In this document: positions 8,679 through 16,562 of the stretch, piece by piece
How the letters are laid out: the number at the start of each line of letters is the position of its first letter
How positions within the stretch are numbered: the stretch's first letter is position 1
From: Nodosilinea sp. LEGE 06152
GTDB taxonomy: Bacteria > Cyanobacteriota > Cyanobacteriia > Phormidesmidales > Phormidesmidaceae
DNA: 64,000 nucleotides
Assembly (NCBI RefSeq): GCF_015207525.1
Contig: NZ_JADEWR010000007.1
Span: forward strand, 103,598-167,597
Reading direction: 5' to 3'
Program-made: the position numbers and the translations under genes
Notes under the pieces: model-generated
The model's input: only the letters and a program-made list of their open reading frames with translations
What the model was told of the DNA's origin: nothing
Database searches by the model: none

Positions 8679-9884
8679 TTAGCCACCCATCATGGCCTGG
8701 GCAAGCCCGACGAAGAGCGGTATGCACAAGGCGATCGCAACTGGGGTGCCGATGGCTGTAGATGCGCCGATATAGGCGGAGGGGTTGGCCGAGGGGATAC
8801 CAGCCCGTAGCGTGGGCGGCCCTGAGATGTCTGAACTGGAAGCGGCAATAACGGCCAGGAGCGCGACGCCGCCAGGGCTGAATCCGGTAGCATAGTGGGC
8901 AATCATGCCGAGGCCGAAGGCAATAAACCCGTGCAGAAAGGGGGCCACAAAAGCATACAGGGCATACCACTGGGCTACCTTGCGTAACTCGTTGAGTCTT
9001 GCCCAAGCCTCCATACCCATGATCAGCATCAGAATCGAAAGCAGGCCGCGGAAGAGGGGATCGTAGAAGCTTTCGTAGACACTTTCAGGCCGGGTTAGGA
9101 TGCCTAGGGCGAGGCCGAGCAGCAGTGCCGACAGGGCAGATCCCTGGATGCTTTCCTTCACAATGGGCCAGATCTTGACCCGCCCACCTGCAGAACCGCC
9201 CGACCCGCTGGAATACCCACCTGCGGAACCACCCGACTGGCCGGGGTACCCGCCTGCAGTACCGCTGCGCTGGTCAACGGGAACCCCGCCTGCGGGAATG
9301 GGCTGGTCAATGGGAGCCCCACCTGCGGCAACCGGCTGCATGCCAACATAGCCATCCTTGCCGATATACTTCTCATTTTTGAGATACTTGTCGCGCTTCT
9401 GCTTGTTGGTATAGATGCTAGCGACGACGATCGCAGTCACGAGGGCTGGGATATCCATGAAGGGATAGAGTGCTCCGGCCCAGGCTTCGTATTCCATACC
9501 TTGCGCTTCTAGCACAGTGATGCCGGCGACCATGGTCGAACCACTCACAGCGCCGAACAATCCCCCGGTCGCAAGCGCATCCAAGGTCTTAATGCCCGGT
9601 AGCTTAGCCAACGTGTAGCGCGCAATGAGCACGATCACGATCCCCGTTACCACGGCAAACAATGCGGGCAGCAGCATCTCTGCCAGACTGGCATTGCGAA
9701 TGGCCATGCCGCCGGTTAGGCCGACTTTGATCAGCAGCATGAAAACGATGAACTTGTAGATCGCATCGGGAATGGCCAGTTCGCTACCGAGGGCGGCAAT
9801 GACGATACCGCCAATTAGAAAACCGAGCGTGGGGGACTGCAACTGCGCCCCAAAGTTTGTTATGAACTCTGACAAGAAATCCAC
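8679..9884 (-). CDS. sbtA: Sodium-dependent bicarbonate transporter SbtA
   Basis: A 401-residue inner-membrane protein with about ten hydrophobic helices in two halves of five, the SbtA architecture. It imports bicarbonate with sodium for the CO2-concentrating mechanism. The start is GTG at 9884 behind AGGAGG. The first half carries the G-G-L-F-G-A-V-S-G-S-T pattern, the second the S-S-S-D-I-S-G-P-P substrate segment. Between them (about residues 175-230) is an expanded Gly/Ser/Pro/Asp-Gln repeat loop, longer than usual; typical SbtA proteins are about 370 residues. Low-CO2 induction is expected from the family, but no regulator site was identified. Confidence 0.95.
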   Translation of the reverse strand: MDFLSEFITNFGAQLQSPTLGFLIGGIVIAALGSELAIPDAIYKFIVFMLLIKVGLTGGMAIRNASLAEMLLPALFAVVTGIVIVLIARYTLAKLPGIKTLDALATGGLFGAVSGSTMVAGITVLEAQGMEYEAWAGALYPFMDIPALVTAIVVASIYTNKQKRDKYLKNEKYIGKDGYVGMQPVAAGGAPIDQPIPAGGVPVDQRSGTAGGYPGQSGGSAGGYSSGSGGSAGGRVKIWPIVKESIQGSALSALLLGLALGILTRPESVYESFYDPLFRGLLSILMLIMGMEAWARLNELRKVAQWYALYAFVAPFLHGFIAFGLGMIAHYATGFSPGGVALLAVIAASSSDISGPPTLRAGIPSANPSAYIGASTAIGTPVAIALCIPLFVGLAQAMMGG

Positions 9885-10399
9885 GAGAACCTCCTTCCGC
9901 CTCCTCTAAGGAGGGGTGACTATTGGGATAAGTGAGCTTTGGAAGGTAGGGGTGAAGCGCTTCACCTCTACACCACAGGTGTTACGGGAGAACCTGTCGA
10001 CAGGGGGTTCAGAGATAGCCGCTCTCCGAATGAGGCTGGAAGGTGTTGCTGTTCTGCAGCGCCCCTCATAGACCTCTCTCTATCAAGACCTGAATCTCTA
10101 TGTGCTTGAGTCTATCCTGAAAAGCACAGGTTTTTGCGTCCCCCGAACCCGGATTTGCAACATAATGTCAAATCCAAAACATAAGGTTTTCTTTTGGGTG
10201 GCGCTTTTCGGTATATTTCTGGCTGATATAAATCGCGATCGCAGAGTTTTCTCAATGGGACGTACCCATCTGCACCTGCCCGGTTTGCCTACCCAAAACA
10301 ATCCTTGCAGCCGCTGAAGCCGTCTACTACTCGTCGGTGCGGGCAGGACAGCGGTGGGGGTGGGGGTTTGAAGCGGTCTGCCGCCGCTGCACTTCGCAG
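9885..10399. promoter_or_regulatory. Intergenic region upstream of sbtA
   Basis: A 515-bp gap upstream of sbtA and downstream of tag, both read on the minus strand. It should hold the sbtA promoter. The only clear structure is a palindrome at 9946-9971 (GTAGGGGTGAAGC / GCTTCACCTCTAC, one mismatch). The stretch 10140-10220 is AT-rich. No gene with convincing coding character was found. Confidence 0.45.
9946..9971. repeat. 26-bp palindrome upstream of sbtA
   Basis: Arms GTAGGGGTGAAGC and GCTTCACCTCTAC, one mismatch, no loop, 62 bp before the sbtA start on the minus strand. The GTAGGGG...C(C/T)CTAC ends resemble the dispersed palindromes at 980, 24562 and 34673. It would form a strong hairpin in the sbtA leader if transcribed. 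Confidence 0.55.
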
Positions 10400-10981
10400 C
10401 TAGGCCAATGCTTGGTGACGGAAACAATCAGTGGTGTGGTCGTTGACCAGGCCTGCTGCCTGCATGTAGGCGTAGCAAATGGTGGTGCCAACAAACTTAA
10501 ACCCGCGCTGTTTGAGGTCCTTGCTCATAGCATCCGAGGCGGCAGTGCGAGTGGGGGCGTCAGCCAGGGTAGACCAGGCATTTTGCACGGTTTCGCCATC
10601 GACAAACTGCCAGATGTAGCGATCGAAGCTGCCGAAGGTTTCCTGCACCTGCAAAAACGCCTGGGCATTGCGGGTGGCGGCGGCAATTTTGAGGCGATTG
10701 CGGATGATGCCCGCGTTTTGCAGGAGTTCCTGATGCTTAAGGGCGTCGTAGCGGGCAACGACCTCGGGGTCAAAGCCATCGAAGGCGGCGCGGAAGTTCT
10801 CGCGCTTGCGCAGAATGGTAATCCAGCTCAGCCCGGCCTGAAAGCCATCGAGAATAATGAACTCGAAGTGCTTGAGGTCATCGTGGAGCGGCACGCCCCA
10901 CTCCTGATCATGGTAGGCAATCTCGATCGGGTCGGCGTGAACCCAGCTGCAGCGGGGCAGACCGTCGGGGGCGAGGGGCAT
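10400..10981 (-). CDS. tag: DNA-3-methyladenine glycosylase I
   Basis: A 193-residue base-excision repair enzyme that removes 3-methyladenine from alkylated DNA. Tag hallmarks: R-C-S-W near the start, Y-H-D-Q-E-W-G-V-P, the F-E-F-I-I-L-D-G-F-Q-A-G-L-S-W-x-x-I-L segment, N-A-G-I-I-R-N-R-x-K-I, and a C-terminal F-K-F-V-G-T-T-I-C-Y-A-Y-M-Q-A-x-G-x-V-N-D-H zinc-snap region with His and Cys ligands. The frame extends upstream, but ATG at 10981 fits the family start and length. It is divergent from the COG0523 gene. Confidence 0.93.
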   Translation of the reverse strand: MPLAPDGLPRCSWVHADPIEIAYHDQEWGVPLHDDLKHFEFIILDGFQAGLSWITILRKRENFRAAFDGFDPEVVARYDALKHQELLQNAGIIRNRLKIAAATRNAQAFLQVQETFGSFDRYIWQFVDGETVQNAWSTLADAPTRTAASDAMSKDLKQRGFKFVGTTICYAYMQAAGLVNDHTTDCFRHQALA

Positions 10982-11160
10982 AGGTCGTTGCCAAGAACGA
11001 ATCAATGCAATTGTACTGGTTTGAGCGGTGCGATGGTCAAAAACTAGCCCAGACAATGGTTTGCTTCCTTGAGGCGCTTCCTTAAACAATCCCAACCCGA
11101 GCCGCCACGACTCCAATTCATCGCTAGTATGGAAAATGTCCTTGCGTTCAGAGAGCACCT

Positions 11161-12315
11161 ATGTCTACCGCTGCTCCCCCCATCCAGCCCCAGGCGATGG
11201 ATGACACCAAACACGGCCTGCCCGTCACGATCATTACCGGCTTTTTGGGCAGCGGCAAAACCACCCTGCTCAACCACATTTTGGCCAACCAGGAAGGGCT
11301 GAAAACCGCCGTGCTGGTGAATGAGTTTGGCGAAATTGGCATCGACAACGACCTGCTAATTGCTACCGAAAATAGCGACGACACCATGGTCGAACTCAGC
11401 AATGGCTGTATCTGCTGCACCATCAACAATGACCTGATGGAAGCGGTGTACAAAGTGCTGGAGCGCCAGGACAAAATTGACTACCTAGTCGTAGAAACCA
11501 CGGGGCTAGCCGACCCCCTGCCCATTGCGCTGACCTTTTTGGGCACCGAGCTGCGCGACATGACCCGGCTCGACTCCATTGTCACTGTGGTCGATGCCGA
11601 AAACTACAGCCTGGACCTCTTCAACAGTCAGGCCGCCCACAACCAAATTGCCTACGGCGACATTATTCTGCTCAACAAAGCCGACCTGGTCGATGACGCC
11701 GACCTCGATCTGCTGGAGGTCAAAATTCGCGACGTCAAAGAGGGGGCAAGAATTCTCCGTACCACCAAGTCGCAGGTGCCCCTGCCGCTGATTCTCAGCG
11801 TGGGGCTGTTTGAGTCGGATAAATACTTCGGCAGCGACAGCGCTGAGGCCGAGCACGACCACGACCACGACCATCACGGACACGACCACCACGACCACGA
11901 GGCCCACGACCACGCCAATTGCGACCACGACCACGGCCACTGTGAGCACGACCACGATACCCACGATCACGGGCACTACCACTCTGACCACCTGGCTATC
12001 GATGGGTTTACGTCGCTGTCCTTTGCCAGCGATCGCCCCTTTGCCATTCGCAAGTTTCAGCACTTTCTCGACAACCTGCTGCCCGAGTCGGTGTTTCGCG
12101 CCAAGGGCATTCTCTGGTTTGACGAAAGCCCCAAGCGCCACATCTTTCACCTCAGCGGCAAGCGCTTTTCGCTAGACGACGACCAGTGGAAGGGCGAACC
12201 CAAAAACCAGCTGGTGCTGATTGGCCAAAACCTCGACCACGACGCCCTGCGATCGCAGCTCAACGCCTGCCTGGGGATTCCCTCGACGAAGCGGGGCCAA
12301 GGATTTGGCAAGTAA
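11161..12315 (+). CDS. COG0523 (CobW/ZNG1-type) GTP-dependent metallochaperone
   Basis: A 384-residue G3E GTPase. It shows the Walker [10 protein letters not shown] near residue 25, the metal motif G-C-I-C-C near 84, [10 protein letters not shown], and the N-K-A-D guanine motif. Residues about 226-280 are an extreme His/Asp tract, a metal store or delivery segment. The C-terminal CobW domain (F-R-A-K-G-I-L-W-F) follows. Such proteins move zinc or cobalt into client enzymes. No vitamin B12 genes are adjacent, so a zinc or general metal role is more likely than cobalt insertion (inference). The next gene, a Rieske protein, starts 7 bp later. Confidence 0.9.
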   Translation: MSTAAPPIQPQAMDDTKHGLPVTIITGFLGSGKTTLLNHILANQEGLKTAVLVNEFGEIGIDNDLLIATENSDDTMVELSNGCICCTINNDLMEAVYKVLERQDKIDYLVVETTGLADPLPIALTFLGTELRDMTRLDSIVTVVDAENYSLDLFNSQAAHNQIAYGDIILLNKADLVDDADLDLLEVKIRDVKEGARILRTTKSQVPLPLILSVGLFESDKYFGSDSAEAEHDHDHDHHGHDHHDHEAHDHANCDHDHGHCEHDHDTHDHGHYHSDHLAIDGFTSLSFASDRPFAIRKFQHFLDNLLPESVFRAKGILWFDESPKRHIFHLSGKRFSLDDDQWKGEPKNQLVLIGQNLDHDALRSQLNACLGIPSTKRGQGFGK

Positions 12316-12322
12316 GGGGGGC

Positions 12323-12748
12323 ATGAAGCGGCGAGAGTTTACTAACTTGCTTGGTCTGGGGCTGCTGGCCAGCTCTCTACCGATCGCGATCGCCGCCTGC
12401 CAGTCTGAGTCAGCATCTGACACTGAGGGGGGAGGCAGCAGCGAGTTTACGACCCTGGGCAGCCTGGCTGACCTAGTTGCCCAGGGCAGCGTAACGGGGG
12501 CAGTCAGGGGCAAAGACCTCGTCGTTGTACGCGACTCCAGCCTGCCAGACGCGGTGCTGGCGGTGAGCCCGATCTGTACCCACGCTGGCTGCACGGTGGA
12601 CTGGAACCGCGCCGATGAGCTGTTTGTCTGCCCTTGTCACGGTGGACGTTTCAACCCAGACGGCACGGTGAACGCCGGGCCGCCGCCCAAGCCGCTGACT
12701 ACCTTCGAAGCCAAGATTGAGGGTGATCAGATCATGGTCAGGGTCTGA
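12323..12748 (+). CDS. Tat-exported Rieske [2Fe-2S] protein
   Basis: A 141-residue protein. Its N-terminus [12 protein letters not shown] is a twin-arginine signal, and A-I-A-A-C around residue 26 could be a lipobox. The Rieske cluster ligands are present as C-T-H-A-G-C and C-P-C-H-G-G. It is smaller than the cytochrome b6f Rieske subunit (PetC) and lacks its membrane-anchor pattern, so it is a separate soluble or lipid-anchored electron carrier of unknown partner. The start follows GGGGGGC and lies 7 bp after the COG0523 gene, suggesting cotranscription. Confidence 0.88.
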   Translation: MKRREFTNLLGLGLLASSLPIAIAACQSESASDTEGGGSSEFTTLGSLADLVAQGSVTGAVRGKDLVVVRDSSLPDAVLAVSPICTHAGCTVDWNRADELFVCPCHGGRFNPDGTVNAGPPPKPLTTFEAKIEGDQIMVRV

Positions 12749-12753
12749 GCTAA

Positions 12754-12781
12754 CCCAGGCGCAATGTCCCAGGCGCAATGT
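12754..12781 (+). repeat. 14-bp perfect tandem duplication
   Basis: CCCAGGCGCAATGT occurs twice in a row between the Rieske and HIT genes. The second copy supplies the ATG at 12778, one of two candidate starts of the HIT gene. Confidence 0.8.
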
Positions 12782-12807
12782 CATCGTATCGGTATCTTTA
12801 TTGCCCT

Positions 12808-13311
12808 ATGACCGACAACGGCACCCCACAGCAACACCCCGACTGCCTCGCCTGCCAAATTTTAGCCGGCACTCAGACGGTACCCGGCGGCACCATCGCC
12901 GAGAACCCCTGGTGGGTAGCCGACCACTGCGTTGGCCCCTACGGTGTGGGGTCGGTGGTAATCAAAACCCGAACCCACCGCGAAAACCTGTGGGAGCTGA
13001 CGGTGGCGGAGTCAGCTGCAATGGGGCCTTTTTTGCAGCAGATGTCGGAGGCGATCGCCCTGGCGATGGGGGCCGAGCGCGTCTATGTTGGCCTCTGGGT
13101 CGACCAGCCGCCCTACCACGTGCATTTCGTGCTGCAGCCCCGCTATCCCGACGGTCACCATCCTGAGGAGCTAGGGTTAAAGGGGCTAGAGCTACAGGTG
13201 TTTCGCACCCTGGGCAAACCTCCTAGCCAAAGCGAAATGGCCAAGGCTGCCGATCGCATCCGCACCGTGTGGCAGCAAAAGTTTGCTTCCCAGTTGCCGT
13301 GCGAGTCGTAG
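12808..13311 (+). CDS. HIT-family protein
   Basis: A 167-residue histidine-triad protein, a nucleotide hydrolase or transferase fold. It has D-C-L-A-C at the start of the domain, W-W-V-A-D-H-C, and the active-site stretch Y-H-V-H-F-V-L-Q-P. The canonical third His of HxHxH is Val here, so activity is uncertain, although the nucleophilic middle His remains. ATG at 12778 is also possible but lies inside a 14-bp tandem duplication; I prefer 12808. Its end overlaps dtd by 13 bp, so translation may be coupled. Confidence 0.8.
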   Translation: MTDNGTPQQHPDCLACQILAGTQTVPGGTIAENPWWVADHCVGPYGVGSVVIKTRTHRENLWELTVAESAAMGPFLQQMSEAIALAMGAERVYVGLWVDQPPYHVHFVLQPRYPDGHHPEELGLKGLELQVFRTLGKPPSQSEMAKAADRIRTVWQQKFASQLPCES

Positions 13312-13751
13312 TTCAGCGAGTGACCGCCTCCAGCGTGGCCGTCAATGGGCAGTGCGTGGGCCAGATTGGCCGAGGGCTCAACCTACTGGTGGGCATTGCG
13401 CCAACCGACACCACCGCCGAACTGACCTGGATGGCACGCAAGTGTCTGGACCTGCGGCTGTTTCCATCGCCGGGCAGTGACCGCTGGGATCTCTCCGTTC
13501 AAGACATTGGGGGCGAGATTTTGGTGGTCAGCCAGTTTACCCTCTACGGCGACTGCCGCAAGGGCCGCCGACCTTCCTTTGACGGGGCAGCGCCGCCCAG
13601 CCAGGCCGAAGCGCTCTACCAAGAATTTGTGACCCTCCTGCGGGCCAGTGGTCTGCGGGTTGAGACGGGAAAATTTGGCGCGATGATGCAGGTCGACATT
13701 CAGAATGACGGGCCTGTAACCTTGATTTTAGAGCGCGATTTCGCTGGCTAA
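13299..13751 (+). CDS. dtd: D-aminoacyl-tRNA deacylase
   Basis: A 150-residue proofreading enzyme that frees D-amino acids and glycine from mischarged tRNAs. Family start M-R-V-V-V-Q-R-V, the S-Q-F-T-L-Y active-site strand and the N-D-G-P-V-T (Gly-cis-Pro) motif are all present. The start is GTG at 13299, chosen because it matches the family N-terminus exactly; a GTG 30 bp upstream adds unneeded residues. It overlaps the end of the HIT gene. Confidence 0.95.
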   Translation: MRVVVQRVTASSVAVNGQCVGQIGRGLNLLVGIAPTDTTAELTWMARKCLDLRLFPSPGSDRWDLSVQDIGGEILVVSQFTLYGDCRKGRRPSFDGAAPPSQAEALYQEFVTLLRASGLRVETGKFGAMMQVDIQNDGPVTLILERDFAG

Positions 13752-13766
13752 CACTATCCCTGACCG

Positions 13767-14255
13767 CTAGGCTGGGTCAACGCTAGCGACATGCGGTTGA
13801 GTCAACGGCGTCGACTGCCACCGCAAGGCCTCACCCGATCGCCCCAGCACAGGCTCTAGCATCAGCCACTGGTCTTTGCTGTCGCCGCGCCGTAGGTAGA
13901 GGTCAAAGGCCCTGGTCTGGCGGCGCTGAGCGGCGGTGAGCTGCCCCCCTTTGAGGTGATAGGTGCCCGCAACCTCCACCGCTGGCTGGTTGGCCAGGGT
14001 AGTCCAGTGGTGGTCGGCGATGCGAATACTGCCCACCTGGGCCAGTTCGCTGGAGCTAATAGCAGACTCTAACTGGCGGTAGAGCACCGCCTGGGTTTGG
14101 GAGAGCTTTTGGGCGATCGCCATTTCGACCACGGCCCTCGGCGGTCGCGGGTTCACCAGGCCGCAACTCCACAGTGACAGGCACAGCACTGCGATCGCGA
14201 CGAGTCGCCCCAGTTTTTTGAAGGTTAACATTGCCATTCGGCACATCCTGCTCAA
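13767..14255 (-). CDS. Putative lipoprotein, function unknown
   Basis: A protein of about 160 residues. A hydrophobic signal (V-A-I-A-V-L-C-L-S-L-W) ends in S-C-G-L, a likely lipobox with Cys near residue 31. The mature part is soluble with alternating strands and no known motif. Several in-frame ATGs lie close together at the start (codons 1, 4, 7 and 9), so the exact start is unsure. It converges on dtd with only 15 bp between stops. Confidence 0.65.
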   Translation of the reverse strand: MSRMCRMAMLTFKKLGRLVAIAVLCLSLWSCGLVNPRPPRAVVEMAIAQKLSQTQAVLYRQLESAISSSELAQVGSIRIADHHWTTLANQPAVEVAGTYHLKGGQLTAAQRRQTRAFDLYLRRGDSKDQWLMLEPVLGRSGEALRWQSTPLTQPHVASVDPA

Positions 14256-14307
14256 GCCCCTACCTTCAGGCTACTGCTTTCGGGGACGCTGAGAAAGCCA
14301 AATCAAG

Positions 14308-15351
14308 CTAATGCTTCAGCGTGCGCGGATCTAGTGCATCGCGCAGGCCGTCGCCCAGCAGGTTAAAAGCCAGCGATGTCACCACGATCAAAATGGCCGG
14401 GGGCCACACCAGCCAGGGCTGGAGCACCAGAATAGACGCGTTGGTCGCCAGGGTGAGCATGTTGCCCCAGGAGGCATCGGGCTGCTGAATACCCAGGCCA
14501 ATGAAGCTCAGCACCGCCTCGGCCAGAATAAAGCCAGGAATCGCCAGGGTGGCGGCAATAATGCCGTAGGTTGCCGTCTGGGGCAGAATGTGGCGGGTGA
14601 TGATGTACAACGGCCGACCGCCCATCACCCGACTGGCCTGCACAAACTCCTGCTCTTTAATCGACAGCACCTGACCGCGAATCACCCGCGCCAGCCCGGC
14701 CCAGCCCACCAGCGAAGTAATTAAGATGATCAGCAAAAACCGCTGGGTACTGGAGATGCCCGCAGGCAGCACCGCCGCCAGGGCCACCAGTAAGTAAATG
14801 CTGGGGATCGTCATCAGCACTTCGACAAAGCGCATCAGCACGGCATCGACCGCGCCGCCAAAATACCCGGCCAGCCCCCCCACCAGCATGCCCAGCGGAA
14901 ACGAAATGGCGATGCCGATCAGCCCCACGCTGAGGCTGACCCGACTGCCGTGGATAAGGCGACTAAACTGGTCGCGGGCCTGTTCATCGGTGCCCAGCAG
15001 GTTGATGCGGGCGGGGCCAGCGGTATCAAATAGGGTGAGCCGACCGTCGTCGTTGCGGTGAAAAATGCGGAGGGCAGAGGGCTGGCTGCGATCGACCACA
15101 ATTTTACGCTCCCCAGTATTGATATCTACTGGCCCCTGGGTGGTGGGGTAGACGTGGGGAAAGAACCTGCCGGTTTCACCGTCGCGCCAGTACACCTGGG
15201 TCGGCGGCAGTAGCGACCCATTCAGCTGAGATTCGTAGGGGCTGTAGGGGGCAAAAAAGTCGGCCCCCAGCGCCACGCCATAGAGGCCGATCAGCAAGAT
15301 TGCGCCGATTTGGGCCAGGCGATTGGTTTTAAGCTTGCGCCACCAGGTCAT
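14308..15351 (-). CDS. ABC transporter permease, DppC/OppC type
   Basis: A 347-residue inner-membrane permease for peptide or nickel-type ABC importers. One N-terminal helix is followed by a large periplasmic insert (about residues 35-120), then the L-G-T-D-E-x-A-R-D-Q-F-S-R-L-I-H-G-S-R-x-S-L entry signature and five helices with the EAA loop (A-S-R-V-M-G-G-R-P-L-Y-I-I-x-R-H-I-L-P). Partner genes (DppB, ATPases, binding protein) are not adjacent; scattered peptide-transporter genes are common in cyanobacteria. The HD-domain gene starts upstream with only a 7-bp gap, so the two may be cotranscribed. Confidence 0.9.
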   Translation of the reverse strand: MTWWRKLKTNRLAQIGAILLIGLYGVALGADFFAPYSPYESQLNGSLLPPTQVYWRDGETGRFFPHVYPTTQGPVDINTGERKIVVDRSQPSALRIFHRNDDGRLTLFDTAGPARINLLGTDEQARDQFSRLIHGSRVSLSVGLIGIAISFPLGMLVGGLAGYFGGAVDAVLMRFVEVLMTIPSIYLLVALAAVLPAGISSTQRFLLIILITSLVGWAGLARVIRGQVLSIKEQEFVQASRVMGGRPLYIITRHILPQTATYGIIAATLAIPGFILAEAVLSFIGLGIQQPDASWGNMLTLATNASILVLQPWLVWPPAILIVVTSLAFNLLGDGLRDALDPRTLKH

Positions 15352-15358
15352 AGCTACA

Positions 15359-16207
15359 TCAGGTGTGGATTACGGTTTGCTCGTTCTCCACCATAAACAC
15401 ATTTGAATAGAGGTTAGCAATAATTTGCTTACCTTCCTGGGTCAGCGACAGATAACGCAAAGCATCTTGAATGTAGGGATGCACCACGTTCCAGTAGAAC
15501 TTGGGGTAGTTGGCCCGCAGATCGCCGGGGTGCTCGTAGCCCAAATACTCGTTTTGGCGGGTTTCCTCAAACTCGTAGTACAAGGCCCCAATTTTCTTCA
15601 GGTAGCGGGGGTCGCTGAGCTGCCCAATCAGGTCGGCGGCCCGCACCAGTCCGGGAAAGTTGTGGGTATCTTGGTGGTCTTCCTCTTTGGGCACCGGAAA
15701 GCGAGTCAGCTCGATGTTGTACTTGATCACGCTGGCATCAATCACGGGGTTGTTGCCAAAGCGTTCTTCGATGAACCGCTTGCCCCGGTCAACGTGGTAC
15801 GGCGTGAGCGCCGCGTCGGAGGCTCCGGGCTTGAGCGGCACCATTTCGTCGCCCTTGCCCGTGGAGTAGAGGTGGTTGCGGTCTTGGTCGCTGCGGCAGA
15901 CGCCTTTGACATAGCCAATGTCGTGGCAGACCAGGGAAATAATAAAGTGCATCCAGTCTTTGCAGGTGACGCCGCCCTCGCGGATGTGCTTACCCCGCAG
16001 AATTTCTTGGCCCACCAGCGCCACCAGGACGGTGTGCTCAACGTTGTGGTAGAGCGCATCGCTGTTGGCGATATTTTCGAGCGCCATGCTGCCCGCCCAG
16101 GCGATGATGTCTTCGTAGTCTGGATTTTGGCCACCGTAGGTGCGGTGATACCCAGTCCGCAGTTTTTCTACAAAGTCACTGATGAGGATTTCCGTAGCGT
16201 TAAACAT
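15359..16207 (-). CDS. HD-domain metalloprotein (Npun_R2479-like family)
   Basis: A 282-residue cytoplasmic protein with an HD phosphohydrolase core: H-N-V-E-H-T near residue 55, V-C-H-D-I-G-Y (the HD pair) near 96, and a later R-A-A-D-L-I-G-Q aspartate. It resembles cyclic-nucleotide phosphodiesterase HD domains and a cyanobacterial family with no proven substrate. The ATG at 16207 is preferred over a TTG two codons upstream. It is divergent from the efflux adaptor gene; a conserved double-hairpin element lies in between. Confidence 0.82.
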   Translation of the reverse strand: MFNATEILISDFVEKLRTGYHRTYGGQNPDYEDIIAWAGSMALENIANSDALYHNVEHTVLVALVGQEILRGKHIREGGVTCKDWMHFIISLVCHDIGYVKGVCRSDQDRNHLYSTGKGDEMVPLKPGASDAALTPYHVDRGKRFIEERFGNNPVIDASVIKYNIELTRFPVPKEEDHQDTHNFPGLVRAADLIGQLSDPRYLKKIGALYYEFEETRQNEYLGYEHPGDLRANYPKFYWNVVHPYIQDALRYLSLTQEGKQIIANLYSNVFMVENEQTVIHT

Positions 16208-16562
16208 TCCCAAGACCTGCCTTTTTGAGAGTCGAGCCGATGGCGTGAGGGAGCAGTGACGACTGGGCTAAACAAAGCTCACGCGGTAGATGAATCAAAT
16301 CCAAGTCCAGCAGTGAAGTTTTGCCGGTGGGAAAACTACTAAATCCCGAGCTGAACTTGGTACATCCTGCTATTAGACCAAACCTTCCCGATTCAGGGGT
16401 GTGATTCGAGTCAGTAGAAATGATGAGATTAGTCGCACAAACCCGAGGAAAGGGGCAACTTCCTTGACAAATCAAGCGATCCCAACCGTGGAAGGGTTTA
16501 AGCCATAATGGGAAAATAAACATTTTGTAACCTATCCAGGCGTTGTTCCTGAGGGTGTACTC
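16208..16562. promoter_or_regulatory. Divergent intergenic region with conserved element
   Basis: A 355-bp space between the HD gene (-) and the efflux adaptor (+). It holds the conserved element at 16291-16364 described separately, and an AT-rich stretch at about 16500-16535 suited to the adaptor promoter. No gene was found. Confidence 0.45.
16291..16364 (+). other. Conserved double-hairpin element, copy 1
   Basis: Similar in sequence and order to 55524-55604. Hairpin 1: stem AGTTTT/AAAACT with loop GCCGGTGGG. Hairpin 2: CCGAG...CTTGG around CTGAA. In the other copy the first stem changes at paired positions yet still pairs, and the loop is nearly unchanged, which favours a structured RNA or protein site over chance. 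Direction of transcription is unknown; both copies have the same orientation. Confidence 0.5.

Noticed and set aside
10102..10317. Short plus-strand frame upstream of sbtA
   Set aside because: No ribosome site, no recognisable protein pattern, and located in a likely promoter region.
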